From a virus, in IMG/VR virus record IMGVR_UViG_3300021959_000295, positions 1 to 28,190 of that record: 28,190 nucleotides of DNA; one strand, written 5' to 3'. Of the stretch, positions 7,322 through 15,677 are shown piece after piece. The notes below the pieces were generated by a model. That model did not search any database and was not told the DNA's origin. It saw only the letters and a list, made by a program, of their open reading frames with translations. The position numbers and the translations under genes are program-made. Every line of letters begins with the position of its first letter. The stretch's first letter is position 1.

Positions 7322-7825
7322 ATGGCAACAGTTACCACAAATATGAACTATCTTCAACCTACCAATTTTAAGGTAGTTATAAACCATAGCACATTTGGAA
7401 ACCTTGAGTTCTTCGCTCAAAGAATTGTACATCCCGGTGTAAGCGTTCAAGCACCAAGTGTGCCATTCAAGAGAATTTCAAGCATTTCAATTCCAGGTGA
7501 TACGCTAACTTTTGAAGACTTGGCGATGGATATTTTAGTTGATGAAAATATGCAAACTTATATTGAAGTTTTTAACTTATTGAGTTCTTTGGTTGAAACA
7601 AAATATAAATCTCCTATGGATAAAGCAGCATCTGTTTCTTCAACACAAGAATTAGACATAACTTTAACCATAACTAGTAGTCACAATAATGTTGTAAGAA
7701 CAATTAGATATATTGATTGTGTTCCCACTAGCATTGGTACAGTTTTGATGGAAGCGACTTCTGAAACATCGCCTGTAATTACCTTTCCAGTAAACTTTAA
7801 GATTGGATATTACGAGATAAAATAG
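7322..7825 (+). CDS. Tail-tube-like structural protein (gp19/gp54-type fold)
   Basis: A 167-residue beta-rich protein. LQPTNFKVVINHSTFGNLEFFAQRIVHPG near the N-terminus, followed by GDTLTFEDLAMDILVDENMQTYIEVFNLL, has the order of features seen in T4 gp19: a PNxFxVEI strand, an F-C strand ending in a PG turn, then GDxTFDDxxxxVxxDE and a helix. The second half (TLTITSSHNNVVRTIRYIDCVPTSIG ... FPVNFKIGYYEI) matches the C-terminal 'WPTNVG...FEVTLALDYWE' pattern. The length equals that of T4 gp19 (163). The canonical gp19 gene should lie next to gp18 and gp20, which are outside this window, so this may be a second tube-like protein. A late promoter and an unusual tandem-repeat leader precede it. 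The assignment is by pattern only. Confidence 0.6.
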   Translation: MATVTTNMNYLQPTNFKVVINHSTFGNLEFFAQRIVHPGVSVQAPSVPFKRISSISIPGDTLTFEDLAMDILVDENMQTYIEVFNLLSSLVETKYKSPMDKAASVSSTQELDITLTITSSHNNVVRTIRYIDCVPTSIGTVLMEATSETSPVITFPVNFKIGYYEIK

Positions 7826-7860
7826 ACCTATATATTACTAATACATTATGGAGAATATGA

Positions 7861-8307
7861 TTGCTTAACCTTGAAGAAATACTTGAACATTGGTCAAACG
7901 ACTGTAATATTGATGAACATAACCTAGATAAATCTAGCGTGGACATTGCAAAATTACATGCAAAATATTTACAATTACTTTCTGTATATAAACTTCAAAA
8001 GAAAAAGTCTGAGATGAATCAAAAAATTCTTCTCAAGGATAAGTGGCTATATTATAATGGTAAGATGACTGAACAGCAAATCATTGAAAAGAATTGGGCG
8101 TTTGACCCATTTGATGGTATGAAAATTATGAAGGGTGATATGAACTATTATTACGATTCTGATCCAGATATTCAGAAAAGTGAAGAAAAAATAATCTATT
8201 ATAAGACATTGATTGAAACGCTACAAGAAATTGTAGAAACATTGCGATGGCGGCATCAAACAATAAGCAATATAATAAAGTGGAAGGTATATCAAAGCGG
8301 TGGATAA
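7861..8307 (+). CDS. uvsY: Recombination mediator UvsY
   Basis: A 148-residue, mostly helical protein matching T4 UvsY (137 residues): an N-terminal LNLEEILEHWSNDCNID (compare RLEDLQEELKKDVFID in T4), the LHAKYLQLLSVYKLQKKKSE helix, and KWLYYNGKMT (LDYYSGRG in T4). In T4, UvsY forms a hexamer that loads UvsX recombinase onto gp32-covered single-stranded DNA. The frame has no ATG at the right place; a TTG at 7861 lies seven bases after GGAG (7850-7853), so TTG is taken as the start. An out-of-frame ATG at 7857 gives only a three-codon ORF. The gene ends overlapping UvsW by 8 bases, keeping the T4 uvsY-uvsW pair. Confidence 0.85.
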   Translation: MLNLEEILEHWSNDCNIDEHNLDKSSVDIAKLHAKYLQLLSVYKLQKKKSEMNQKILLKDKWLYYNGKMTEQQIIEKNWAFDPFDGMKIMKGDMNYYYDSDPDIQKSEEKIIYYKTLIETLQEIVETLRWRHQTISNIIKWKVYQSGG

Positions 8308-9805
8308 GATAGTAGTACAGAAGAAGAATGAATGTTCTCTTCTGTTAGGTTGCGACAATGGTATCATTCAAGAACTAAATGAATATTTTTCATTTTTTGT
8401 TCCAGGATATAAGTACATGCCAAAATATAAATCAAAGATGTGGGATGGTAAGATAAAGATATTTAATGCTTTATCTCATGAATTGCCAGCAGGTTTGTTG
8501 CATCAACTTAAAATATTCTCTAAGGAAAGAGGATATGAATTAGACTATGAAGATGGTGAGTATGGCCCACCAGAAGTTTTTAATAAAATAAATCCAAGAG
8601 AAATTATGGGTTTTATTGAAAGTTTAAATTTGATGAGTCGTGGAGAACCAATATCTATAAGAAGTTATCAATTTGATGCTGTGTGTTCTGCCATAAGAGA
8701 AAGAAGGTCTCTCTTATTATCACCAACTGGATCAGGTAAATCATTGATAATATATGTTTTGATGAGATGGTATATGGAAAATCATCACGATAATGTTTTG
8801 GTTATTGTTCCAACTACTTCTCTTGTTCAACAGATGTTTGCGGATTTTAGTGATTATTCTTCACACGATAATAGTGTTAATATAGAAAAGGATTGCCATT
8901 TTATTTACTCTGGTCAAGCAAAAAAAGGAATAAAAGAAAGAATAATTATATCAACTTGGCAATCTATTTACAAACTACCCGCCCTATGGTTTTCAAATTT
9001 CGGTGTAATTTTTGGTGATGAATGTCATGGGTTTAAATCAAAATCCTTAACATCTATTATGAATAAAAGTAGAAACACTGCATATAGATTTGGAACTACT
9101 GGAACTTTAGATGGCACTGAAACTCACAAATTGGTTTTAGAAGGATTATTTGGAAAGGTAATAAAGGTAACTACTACTAAAAAACTACAAGACGATTCAA
9201 CACTTGCGCCTCTTGAAATATTTATGTTAAAGTTGAAATATGATGAGGATGATTGTTTTCAAAACGTAGGAAACACCTATGCACAAGAAATTAATTGGAT
9301 TGTTTTAAATGAAAAAAGAAATAAATTTATTCGCAACTTATCATTAGGTATGGATGGCAATACACTAGTACTATTTCAATTTGTGGAAAAGCATGGTAAG
9401 GTTCTTTATGATTTAATATGCAATAAAAAAGAAGATAAGAGAAAGGTATTTTTTGTTTCTGGAGCAACAGAAGCGGCAGATAGAGAAGCCATTAGAAAAA
9501 TTGTAGAAAGTCAAAAGGACGCAATCATTGTTGCATCTCTAGGAACCTTTAGTACTGGTATAAATATTAGAAACCTACACAATATAATATTTGCGTCACC
9601 AAGTAAATCTCAAATTAGAGTGCTGCAAAGTGTTGGTAGAGGATTGCGAAAAAGTGACGATGGAAGAATTACTAAATTATATGATGTGATAGACGATTTA
9701 CGGCATAAAAAGAAAATGAATTATGCTTTACTTCATGGAGAAGAACGATTAAAAATATACAAAAAAGAACAGTTCAACTTTAAAAAATACGAGGTGAAAT
9801 TATGA
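8300..9805 (+). CDS. uvsW: Recombination and repair helicase UvsW
   Basis: A 501-residue superfamily 2 helicase, the same length as T4 UvsW (502). Visible motifs are Walker A PTGSGKS (142-148), motif Ia PTTSLVQQM, Walker B DECH (240-243), motif III GTTGTLDGT, and motif VI QSVGRGLR (443-450). The N-terminal domain with YKSKMWDGKIKIF matches the UvsW substrate-recognition domain (FRYGNWDGRIRLL in T4). In T4 it unwinds R-loops and branched DNA, ending origin-dependent replication late in infection. The start is GTG at 8300, overlapping the uvsY stop, so translation is probably coupled; the nearest purine-rich site (GGAAGG) is about 12 bases upstream. Confident assignment. Confidence 0.95.
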   Translation: MDKIVVQKKNECSLLLGCDNGIIQELNEYFSFFVPGYKYMPKYKSKMWDGKIKIFNALSHELPAGLLHQLKIFSKERGYELDYEDGEYGPPEVFNKINPREIMGFIESLNLMSRGEPISIRSYQFDAVCSAIRERRSLLLSPTGSGKSLIIYVLMRWYMENHHDNVLVIVPTTSLVQQMFADFSDYSSHDNSVNIEKDCHFIYSGQAKKGIKERIIISTWQSIYKLPALWFSNFGVIFGDECHGFKSKSLTSIMNKSRNTAYRFGTTGTLDGTETHKLVLEGLFGKVIKVTTTKKLQDDSTLAPLEIFMLKLKYDEDDCFQNVGNTYAQEINWIVLNEKRNKFIRNLSLGMDGNTLVLFQFVEKHGKVLYDLICNKKEDKRKVFFVSGATEAADREAIRKIVESQKDAIIVASLGTFSTGINIRNLHNIIFASPSKSQIRVLQSVGRGLRKSDDGRITKLYDVIDDLRHKKKMNYALLHGEERLKIYKKEQFNFKKYEVKL

Positions 9806-10224
9806 GTACTAAAGATATTGAAAGAGTAAAACAAATAAAAATGTCATCAGGAGATGAAATACTTTGTGAAATAGTAGATATCACTGATGATGAACTTATA
9901 GTTCGTCACGCACTTCAGATTTGTAAAATTGAAATTGATGCGAATAGAAGTTATGGTATGCTTCGGCCTTGGATTTCATTCCAAGAAAAAACGCAAGAAC
10001 TTATTTCGTTAAATGATATGCATATATTAGCCATAGCAGTACCTAGCGAGGATTTAATAAGTCAATTTGACAAAGCCATTACTAATAAATTGGATGAGGA
10101 TTTAGATGTTGAAACTTGGATGGAAAGATTATATAATAAAAAGGAAGATTTAGAAGTTAAATTTCACGAAATGCTTGACAGCGATGAAAATATTATAAAA
10201 TTTCCATCAGGTTATAAACATTGA
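9802..10224 (+). CDS. Conserved small protein with Sm-like N-terminal pattern
   Basis: A 140-residue protein overlapping uvsW by ATGA. I do not know a function. Residues 10-50 (RVKQIKMSSGDEILCEIVDITDDELIVRHALQI) have the strand pattern of a small Sm/Lsm-like barrel: a 'G-x-x-I-x-x-x-I-x-x-x' turn and repeating hydrophobic strands. The second half is helical and acidic (DLDVETWMERLYNKKEDLEVKFHEML) and ends in a basic FPSGYKH. Proteins of this size and position follow uvsW in other marine T4-like phages as far as I recall. RNA binding would follow from an Sm fold but is not shown. The minus-strand promoter at 10250-10278 would produce RNA antisense to this gene. Confidence 0.8.
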   Translation: MSTKDIERVKQIKMSSGDEILCEIVDITDDELIVRHALQICKIEIDANRSYGMLRPWISFQEKTQELISLNDMHILAIAVPSEDLISQFDKAITNKLDEDLDVETWMERLYNKKEDLEVKFHEMLDSDENIIKFPSGYKH

Positions 10225-10249
10225 TTCCCCCCTATAAAGGATTCTCCTT

Positions 10250-10278
10250 ATTATACACTTAACTGATGATTCTGTCAA
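10250..10278 (-). promoter_or_regulatory. Full-consensus sigma70 promoter on the minus strand without a downstream gene
   Basis: Read on the minus strand: TTGACA (10273-10278), 17 bases, TATAAT (10250-10255), both hexamers perfect. Transcription should start near 10243 and run leftward, antisense to the 9802-10224 gene and uvsW. Just downstream is a G6 run five bases before an ATG (10224-10226 region), but the reading frame there is only four codons. No long minus-strand ORF follows. Confidence 0.7.
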
Positions 10279-10306
10279 CCCCTAAAATAAAATAAAATAA
10301 TTATGC

Positions 10307-10335
10307 TTTACATTACCGTCTATTTGTGGTATAAT
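10307..10335 (+). promoter_or_regulatory. Sigma70-like promoter for gene 55
   Basis: TTTACA (10307-10312), 17-base spacer, TATAAT (10330-10335), 26 bases before the gp55 ATG; AAGGAG follows near 10347. The -35 boxes of this promoter and the minus-strand one are 28 bases apart, with an A-rich tract of AAAAT units between them that could act as a shared UP element. It fits expression of gp55 before the late genes it controls. Confidence 0.75.
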
Positions 10336-10360
10336 AGTAGGAATACAAGGAGTGAATTGA

Positions 10361-10957
10361 ATGCCAAAGGCCAAAACAAAAAATACCCATTATGTAAATA
10401 ATGCCGAATTTTCAGAAAAAATTGTAGAATATGTTAAAACTATAAATGAAGCAAGAGATAATAATGAAGAATTGCCTGTAGTTCCAAATTATTTGGCATT
10501 ATGTTTTTTAAGAATTGCTGAAAATCTTTCTCATAAATCTAATTTTATTAGGTATACCTATCGTGAAGAAATGGTTATGGACGCAGTAGAGAATTGTTTA
10601 AAGGCAGTAGAAAATTATAATATTAATGCTGCTACTAGAAGTGGTAAACCAAACGCCTTTGCTTATTTCACTCAAATTATTTGGTATGCATTTCTAAGAA
10701 GAATTGCCAAAGAGAAAAAACAACAAGATATTAAAGAAAAATATATGTCTCAATCTGGTATAGAAGCGTTCCTTGTTACTGAAAATGGTGATGCTTCAAC
10801 TGGTGTCGCGACACATTTCATTGATGTTCTCAAAGACCGAATTGACAAAGTAAAAGAATACGACACAGAAATAAAAGAATTTGGTAAGGCTGAGAAACAA
10901 CAAAGGAAAAAAAGAACAGTTAATGTTGATTCCGATTTGAAAGACTTTTTAGAATGA
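10361..10957 (+). CDS. 55: Late transcription sigma factor gp55
   Basis: A 198-residue sigma-like protein; T4 gp55 has 185. The region NYLALCFLRIAENLSHKSNFIRYTYREEMVMDAVENCLKAVENYN, then NAFAYFTQIIWYAFLRRIAKEKKQQ, is the sigma region 2-like core that recognises the TATAAATA late promoter; the phrase AFAYFTQIIWYAFLRRI is characteristic of gp55. The C-terminus ends in DSDLKDFLE, a short hydrophobic-acidic tail of the type by which gp55 binds the gp45 sliding clamp for activated late transcription. The gene has its own sigma70-like promoter and overlaps gp47 by ATGA. The five TATAAATA boxes in this window are its probable targets. Confidence 0.93.
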   Translation: MPKAKTKNTHYVNNAEFSEKIVEYVKTINEARDNNEELPVVPNYLALCFLRIAENLSHKSNFIRYTYREEMVMDAVENCLKAVENYNINAATRSGKPNAFAYFTQIIWYAFLRRIAKEKKQQDIKEKYMSQSGIEAFLVTENGDASTGVATHFIDVLKDRIDKVKEYDTEIKEFGKAEKQQRKKRTVNVDSDLKDFLE

Positions 10958-12015
10958 AATTATTAATATTAAACGATACGCATACAGGTATAAGAAATGC
11001 CTCTGATATTTTTTTAGATAATGCGGCAAAATTTTATAAAGAAATATTATTTCCATATTGTGACAATCATAATATCAAGCAAATTTTGCATCTGGGAGAT
11101 TATTACGATCATCGCAAGTTTATTAACTTTAGAGCATTGACACACAATCGCAAGAGTTTTCTAAACCCTATGCGAGAACGTGGCATGACTATGGATATTA
11201 TTCCGGGTAATCACGACACATATTTTAAAAATACTAACGAGTTAAATTCGCTCAAAGAACTATTGGGTCATTATATGAATGAAGTTCATATTGTTATGAA
11301 ACCAACAGTGATGAATTATGGCGGTTTAGATATTGGTTTATTGCCATGGATTACTTCTGAGAACTATGAAGAATCTATGAATTTTGTGAAAAATTGTAAG
11401 GCATCATTTCTTGGTGGTCACTTAGAATTATCTGGTTTTGATATGATGCGTGGAATTAAGAATACGCATGGTATGGATAAAGAAGCATTTTCAAGATTTG
11501 AAATGGTTTTATCTGGTCACTATCATACCAAATCCCAAAAAGATAATATTTTTTATCTGGGTACTCAAATGGAATTTTTCTGGTCAGACGCTCATGACCC
11601 TAAACACTTTCATGTACTAGATACTGAAACTCGCGAATTAGAAGCAATAGTTAATCCTTTCACATTATTTGAAAAGATATTGTATGACGATACAAAGACA
11701 GACTATAGTAATTATGATGTAGACTATTTAGACAATAAGTTTGTTAAATTAGTCGTAATTAATAAATCTAATCCCTTTACATTTGATCAATTTTGTGATA
11801 GAATAACGAATAGAAAAATACATGAATTAAAAATTGCTGAGAATTTTGACGAATTTATAGGTGAAAGAGTGGGTGATGAAGGAGTATCTGTAGAAGATAC
11901 CACTACTCTTCTTGACAGTTACATTGATAATGTTGATACTGAATTAGATAAGTCTAGAATTAAAATTGAAATGAGAAATTTATTGACTGAAGCACAGGCA
12001 CTTGAAATCGCATGA
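10954..12015 (+). CDS. 47: Recombination nuclease subunit gp47 (Mre11-like)
   Basis: A 353-residue calcineurin-like metallophosphatase. All five metal-binding motifs are visible: NDTHTG (D8, H10), LHLGDYYDHRK (D49), IPGNHDTYF (N86, H87), GGHLE (H156), and SGHYHTK (H189, H191). T4 gp47 has 339 residues and, with gp46, resects DNA ends to make 3' single strands for UvsX-driven recombination and DNA repair, as Mre11-Rad50 does. The start overlaps the end of gp55 and its stop overlaps gp46 (ATGA), so 55-47-46 form one translationally coupled unit. T4 has the same 47-46 order. Confidence 0.95.
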   Translation: MKLLILNDTHTGIRNASDIFLDNAAKFYKEILFPYCDNHNIKQILHLGDYYDHRKFINFRALTHNRKSFLNPMRERGMTMDIIPGNHDTYFKNTNELNSLKELLGHYMNEVHIVMKPTVMNYGGLDIGLLPWITSENYEESMNFVKNCKASFLGGHLELSGFDMMRGIKNTHGMDKEAFSRFEMVLSGHYHTKSQKDNIFYLGTQMEFFWSDAHDPKHFHVLDTETRELEAIVNPFTLFEKILYDDTKTDYSNYDVDYLDNKFVKLVVINKSNPFTFDQFCDRITNRKIHELKIAENFDEFIGERVGDEGVSVEDTTTLLDSYIDNVDTELDKSRIKIEMRNLLTEAQALEIA

Positions 12016-13727
12016 TAATATTTAAATCATTGAAGTATAAAAATTTCCTATCAACTGGGAATAATTGGACTGAAATAAAATTAAATAATTCTAAATCTAC
12101 TCTCATTGTAGGATTAAATGGGTCAGGTAAATCAACTATGTTGGATGCCATATCATTTGGGCTATTTGGCAAACCTCATCGTGGCATAAACAAACCTCAA
12201 TTAGTTAATACAATTAATAATAAAGATTGTGTGGTTGAAGTTGCCTTCTCAATAGGAAGTAAAGACTTTAAAATTGTTCGTGGGATAAAGCCAACCCTTT
12301 TTGAGATTTGGACAAATGGTAGTATGATTGATCAATCATCCCATGCTAAAGAGTATCAAAAAATATTAGAACAAAATATTTTGAAACTAAATCACAAATC
12401 TTTTCATCAAATTGTAGTATTAGGAAGCAGTTCTTTCATTCCATTTATGCAACTTCCAGCACAACATCGTAGAGATGTTATTGAGGATTTATTAGATATA
12501 AATGTTTTCTCTAAAATGAATATTATTCTTAAAGAGAAAACTGCATTGTTACGTGAAAAATTAAAAGATATAAAATACACTATTGATTTAACTGAAAATC
12601 AAATAAAAACTCAGAAGAAATATATCAACGATTTGACCACATTAAATGAGGAATTTATAGATAAAAGAAATTCTGATATATCTGATTTAATATCTGAGTG
12701 TGATACTTTGGAAGACAATAATATCTTGTCTCAGAAGTTTATTGATGAAAATCAAAAAACTATGCAAGAGGAATTAAATCGTGCTAATGATAAAAAACAA
12801 GCACTACTACAATATCAAGCCCAATTCAAAACAAAAATAAAAGCGTTGGTCAAAGAGGCGAAGTTCTACGAGAAAAATGAAACTTGCCCAACTTGTACTC
12901 AGATTATTGATCCAACACTTAGATCACAAAATCTTGATGATGCACAAAAGAAAGCAAAAGAACTTAAAGAAGCAATGGATCATGGAATTAAAGAATCATC
13001 TATTGTAGAAGATACTATTGGGCGGTACACTGAGTTGGCAAATAAAGTCAGTCAGAATTTGTCAATTATATCTTCCAATAATAATACAATTACTCGCCTA
13101 CAAAAACAAGTACAATCTTACCAAGATGAGTTAAATAAACTTTCTGAAAAAACTGGAGATTTGTCAAATGCTACCTCTGAATTAAAAAAATTAGAGGACG
13201 TTAAAAATGGTTCAAACAATGAAAGATATGAAATAAATGAATCATACACTTATAATGCAGCCATGGCAGAAATGCTTAAAGATACTGGAATAAAGACTAA
13301 AGTAATTAAACAATACTTACCTGTAATCAATAATTTAGTAAACAAATATTTACAGACATTAGATTTTTTTGTTCATTTTGATTTGGATGAATCTTTTCAA
13401 GAAACTATTCGTTCAAGGCATAGAGATGCTTTTTCATACGACTCTTTCAGTGAAGGTGAAAAACAACGTATTGATCTAGCACTTTTGTTTACTTGGAGAA
13501 TGATTGCCAAGATGAAAAATTCTGTAGCAACCAATCTTCTAATTTTAGATGAAACTTTTGATTCTTCTTTGGATCATGATGGTGTTGACAATCTTATGAA
13601 AATACTGTATACTCTTGATGATGATACTAATGTTTTCGTAATTTCACATAAGGGAGAAATTCTTGATGGAAAATTTGAAAATAAAATAGAATTCTTTAAG
13701 AAGAAAAATTTTAGTAAAATGAAATAA
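12012..13727 (+). CDS. 46: Recombination nuclease subunit gp46 (Rad50-like ATPase)
   Basis: A 571-residue SMC/Rad50-type ATPase; T4 gp46 has 560. Visible features in order: Walker A GLNGSGKS (34-41), a Q-loop region near SSSFIPFMQL, a long coiled coil (~170-400) with the zinc-hook CPTC (292-295) in its middle, the ABC signature SFSEGEKQR (478-486), Walker B LLILDE (509-514), and a switch histidine in ISHKGE. It powers the gp46/gp47 nuclease that processes DNA ends for recombination-dependent replication. Start overlaps gp47. Followed by a 62-base gap that carries the gp45 promoter. Confidence 0.95.
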   Translation: MIIFKSLKYKNFLSTGNNWTEIKLNNSKSTLIVGLNGSGKSTMLDAISFGLFGKPHRGINKPQLVNTINNKDCVVEVAFSIGSKDFKIVRGIKPTLFEIWTNGSMIDQSSHAKEYQKILEQNILKLNHKSFHQIVVLGSSSFIPFMQLPAQHRRDVIEDLLDINVFSKMNIILKEKTALLREKLKDIKYTIDLTENQIKTQKKYINDLTTLNEEFIDKRNSDISDLISECDTLEDNNILSQKFIDENQKTMQEELNRANDKKQALLQYQAQFKTKIKALVKEAKFYEKNETCPTCTQIIDPTLRSQNLDDAQKKAKELKEAMDHGIKESSIVEDTIGRYTELANKVSQNLSIISSNNNTITRLQKQVQSYQDELNKLSEKTGDLSNATSELKKLEDVKNGSNNERYEINESYTYNAAMAEMLKDTGIKTKVIKQYLPVINNLVNKYLQTLDFFVHFDLDESFQETIRSRHRDAFSYDSFSEGEKQRIDLALLFTWRMIAKMKNSVATNLLILDETFDSSLDHDGVDNLMKILYTLDDDTNVFVISHKGEILDGKFENKIEFFKKKNFSKMK

Positions 13728-13731
13728 GTGC

Positions 13732-13760
13732 TTGACGATTCAAATACTATGTGTTATAAT
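13732..13760 (+). promoter_or_regulatory. Sigma70-like promoter for gene 45
   Basis: TTGACG (13732-13737), 17-base spacer, TATAAT (13755-13760), 29 bases before the gp45 ATG. A GGAG follows near 13776. Clamp genes are needed early and in large amounts, which fits a strong promoter. Confidence 0.8.
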
Positions 13761-13789
13761 TGCAGAAATGAAACAATGGAGATTAAATT

Positions 13790-14476
13790 ATGAGAGAAGT
13801 GATTAGCGAGGCTACAATTCAAGTATTGAAGAACTTCGCATCTATTAATTCAAATATTGTTATTGAAAATGGTAGCAGTATCAGAACTATTTCGGAAGCA
13901 AAAAATATTCTGGCGAAAGCAGAAGTTGAACAGACCTTTCCTCAAAGGTTTGGAATTTATGATCTAAGTGAATTTCTTGGAGTTCTTGGTTTGGTTGATA
14001 CACCAGTGTTAGATTTCTCTGGAGATTATGTTACTATTGGAGATTCTACTGGTAGATCAAATATCAAGTATTTTTTCTCTGATCCAGACATGCTTACAAC
14101 ATCTTCAAAAGATGTAAAAATGCCAGAAGGTGACGTTAAATTTCGCCTAGATATGGATACATTAAATAAACTAAAACGAGCGGCATCTGCACTAGGTCAC
14201 TCAGAATTGATCATTGAATCTAGTGGAAATGACGGTCTTGCGAAATTGACGGTAACGACAACTGATAATTCTACAGCGAATACTTTTTCTATTGATATTC
14301 CTGTTGAAGAAAACGCGAACAATTACAAGTTTGTGTATAATATTAACAATTTAAAGATTTTAACTGGTAATTATGATGTGGAGATTTCATCAAAACTGAT
14401 TTCAAAATTGACTAATACTGAAACTAAACTGCAATATTGGATTGCACTTGAAAAAACATCAACTTATGGAGAATAA
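13790..14476 (+). CDS. 45: DNA polymerase sliding clamp gp45
   Basis: A 228-residue protein of exactly the T4 clamp size (228). It begins MREVISEATIQVLKNFASINSNIVIENGS, closely like T4 gp45 (KLSKDTIALLKNFATINSGIMLKSG), and contains the inter-strand YDLSEFLGVLGL and FRLDMDTLNKLKRAASAL segments of that family. It forms the trimeric ring that tethers gp43 to DNA and, in T4, is also the mobile activator of late transcription through gp55 and gp33. It has its own sigma70-like promoter and lies directly before a small ORF and gp44, keeping the T4 45-44-62-regA-43 order with insertions. Confidence 0.95.
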   Translation: MREVISEATIQVLKNFASINSNIVIENGSSIRTISEAKNILAKAEVEQTFPQRFGIYDLSEFLGVLGLVDTPVLDFSGDYVTIGDSTGRSNIKYFFSDPDMLTTSSKDVKMPEGDVKFRLDMDTLNKLKRAASALGHSELIIESSGNDGLAKLTVTTTDNSTANTFSIDIPVEENANNYKFVYNINNLKILTGNYDVEISSKLISKLTNTETKLQYWIALEKTSTYGE

Positions 14477-14481
14477 TATTA

Positions 14482-14679
14482 ATGGCTGATGATCAACACA
14501 AAAAAGCATATGACCTTATGAATCAAATTTCTCGCAGCGCAATTGCTGTAATTGATACTGTAACGCAGCGTGGGGGTTTTCGCGGTGAAGAACTATCAAC
14601 AATTGGACAGTTGAGGGATCAGTGTACTCAAGGTGTACAGATTGTTGAAAACTATAAGCAAGAGCAAGCAGAAGAGTAG
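14482..14679 (+). CDS. Small conserved hypothetical between gp45 and gp44
   Basis: A 65-residue helical protein (MADDQHKKAYDLMNQISRSA, then VTQRGGFRGEELSTIGQLRDQCTQ) with an acidic/Gln-rich C-terminus. It is 5 bases after gp45, with GGAG before its ATG, and is clearly translated as part of the clamp/clamp-loader unit. No motif or relative is recognised. Two short helices joined by a GGFRGEE turn are what can be seen. A role with the replisome is suggested only by position. Confidence 0.7.
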   Translation: MADDQHKKAYDLMNQISRSAIAVIDTVTQRGGFRGEELSTIGQLRDQCTQGVQIVENYKQEQAEE

Positions 14680-14711
14680 TTAGTAAATTCCTATAAGGAT
14701 ACAATTATATT

Positions 14712-15677
14712 ATGGATGTTGAATTACAACGAAAGTTGGATAATGAATTTTTGTGGGTGGAGAAATACCGCCCACAAACTATTGAGAGGACTATTCTACC
14801 ATCTGATCTAAAAGAAACATTTAAACAAATTATTAAGACCAGTGAAATTCCAAACATGTTGTTTACTGGAACTGCTGGTCTTGGTAAAACAACAATAGCC
14901 AAAGCGTTATGTCATACTTTAGGACTTGATTATATAATTATTAATGGTTCTGAGGATGGCAATATTGACACTTTACGTGGAAAGATTAAACAATTTGCTT
15001 CTACTGTATCTTTACAAGGTGGTTATAAAGTTGTAATTTTGGATGAGGCAGACTATCTTAATCCACAATCAACTCAACCTGCATTACGTGGATTTATAGA
15101 GGAATTTAGTAATAATTGTCGTTTCATAATGACATGTAATTTTAAGAATAGAATTATTGAACCTCTACATTCTAGATGTGGTGTTTATGAATTTAATACA
15201 TCCAAAAAAGAAATGGCAAGTCTTTGTGGTGATTTTTTTAAACATGCTAGAAATATTCTTGAACAAGAGAATGTAAAATTTGAAGATCAAGACCTTGTTA
15301 AGATTATCATGAAACATGCTCCTGATTGGAGAAGGGTTTTAAATGAAGTACAAAGACGATCTGTGGGTGGTGTTCTTAGTAATAGCGGTTCTAATAGTAC
15401 TGGTATCAATGAAATTGATGCTCTCTTAAAATTCATCAAAGATAAAGACTTTAAGAAAATGCGGTCTTGGGTGGTGAACAACATTGATACTGATAGTTCT
15501 GCAATCTTTAGAGGAATTTATGATAAAATGTCAAATCATATCAAACCTCATGCTATCCCTCAAGTTGTTCTAATTCTTGCGGAATATCAATATAAGAATG
15601 CTTTTGTTGCTGATTTAGAAATCAATACAGTTGCATGTCTAACTGAAATAATGGCAAATGTGGAGTTCATAGAATGA
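14712..15677 (+). CDS. 44: Clamp loader large subunit gp44
   Basis: A 321-residue AAA+ ATPase; T4 gp44 has 319. Visible motifs: WVEKYRPQTI (15-24), Walker A GTAGLGKT (53-60), Walker B VVILDEAD (107-114), sensor 1 FIMTCNF (138-144), and SRC arginine finger (154-156). Four gp44 and one gp62 subunits open and load the gp45 ring at primer ends. Its stop overlaps the DexA start (ATGA), making one coupled unit 44-dexA-62. Confidence 0.96.
   Translation: MDVELQRKLDNEFLWVEKYRPQTIERTILPSDLKETFKQIIKTSEIPNMLFTGTAGLGKTTIAKALCHTLGLDYIIINGSEDGNIDTLRGKIKQFASTVSLQGGYKVVILDEADYLNPQSTQPALRGFIEEFSNNCRFIMTCNFKNRIIEPLHSRCGVYEFNTSKKEMASLCGDFFKHARNILEQENVKFEDQDLVKIIMKHAPDWRRVLNEVQRRSVGGVLSNSGSNSTGINEIDALLKFIKDKDFKKMRSWVVNNIDTDSSAIFRGIYDKMSNHIKPHAIPQVVLILAEYQYKNAFVADLEINTVACLTEIMANVEFIE

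Noticed and set aside
9559-9566. A TATAAATA box inside uvsW
   Set aside because: It encodes ordinary codons in the conserved G-I-N-I stretch of the helicase, and the nearest downstream start is over 200 bases away. Taken as chance.
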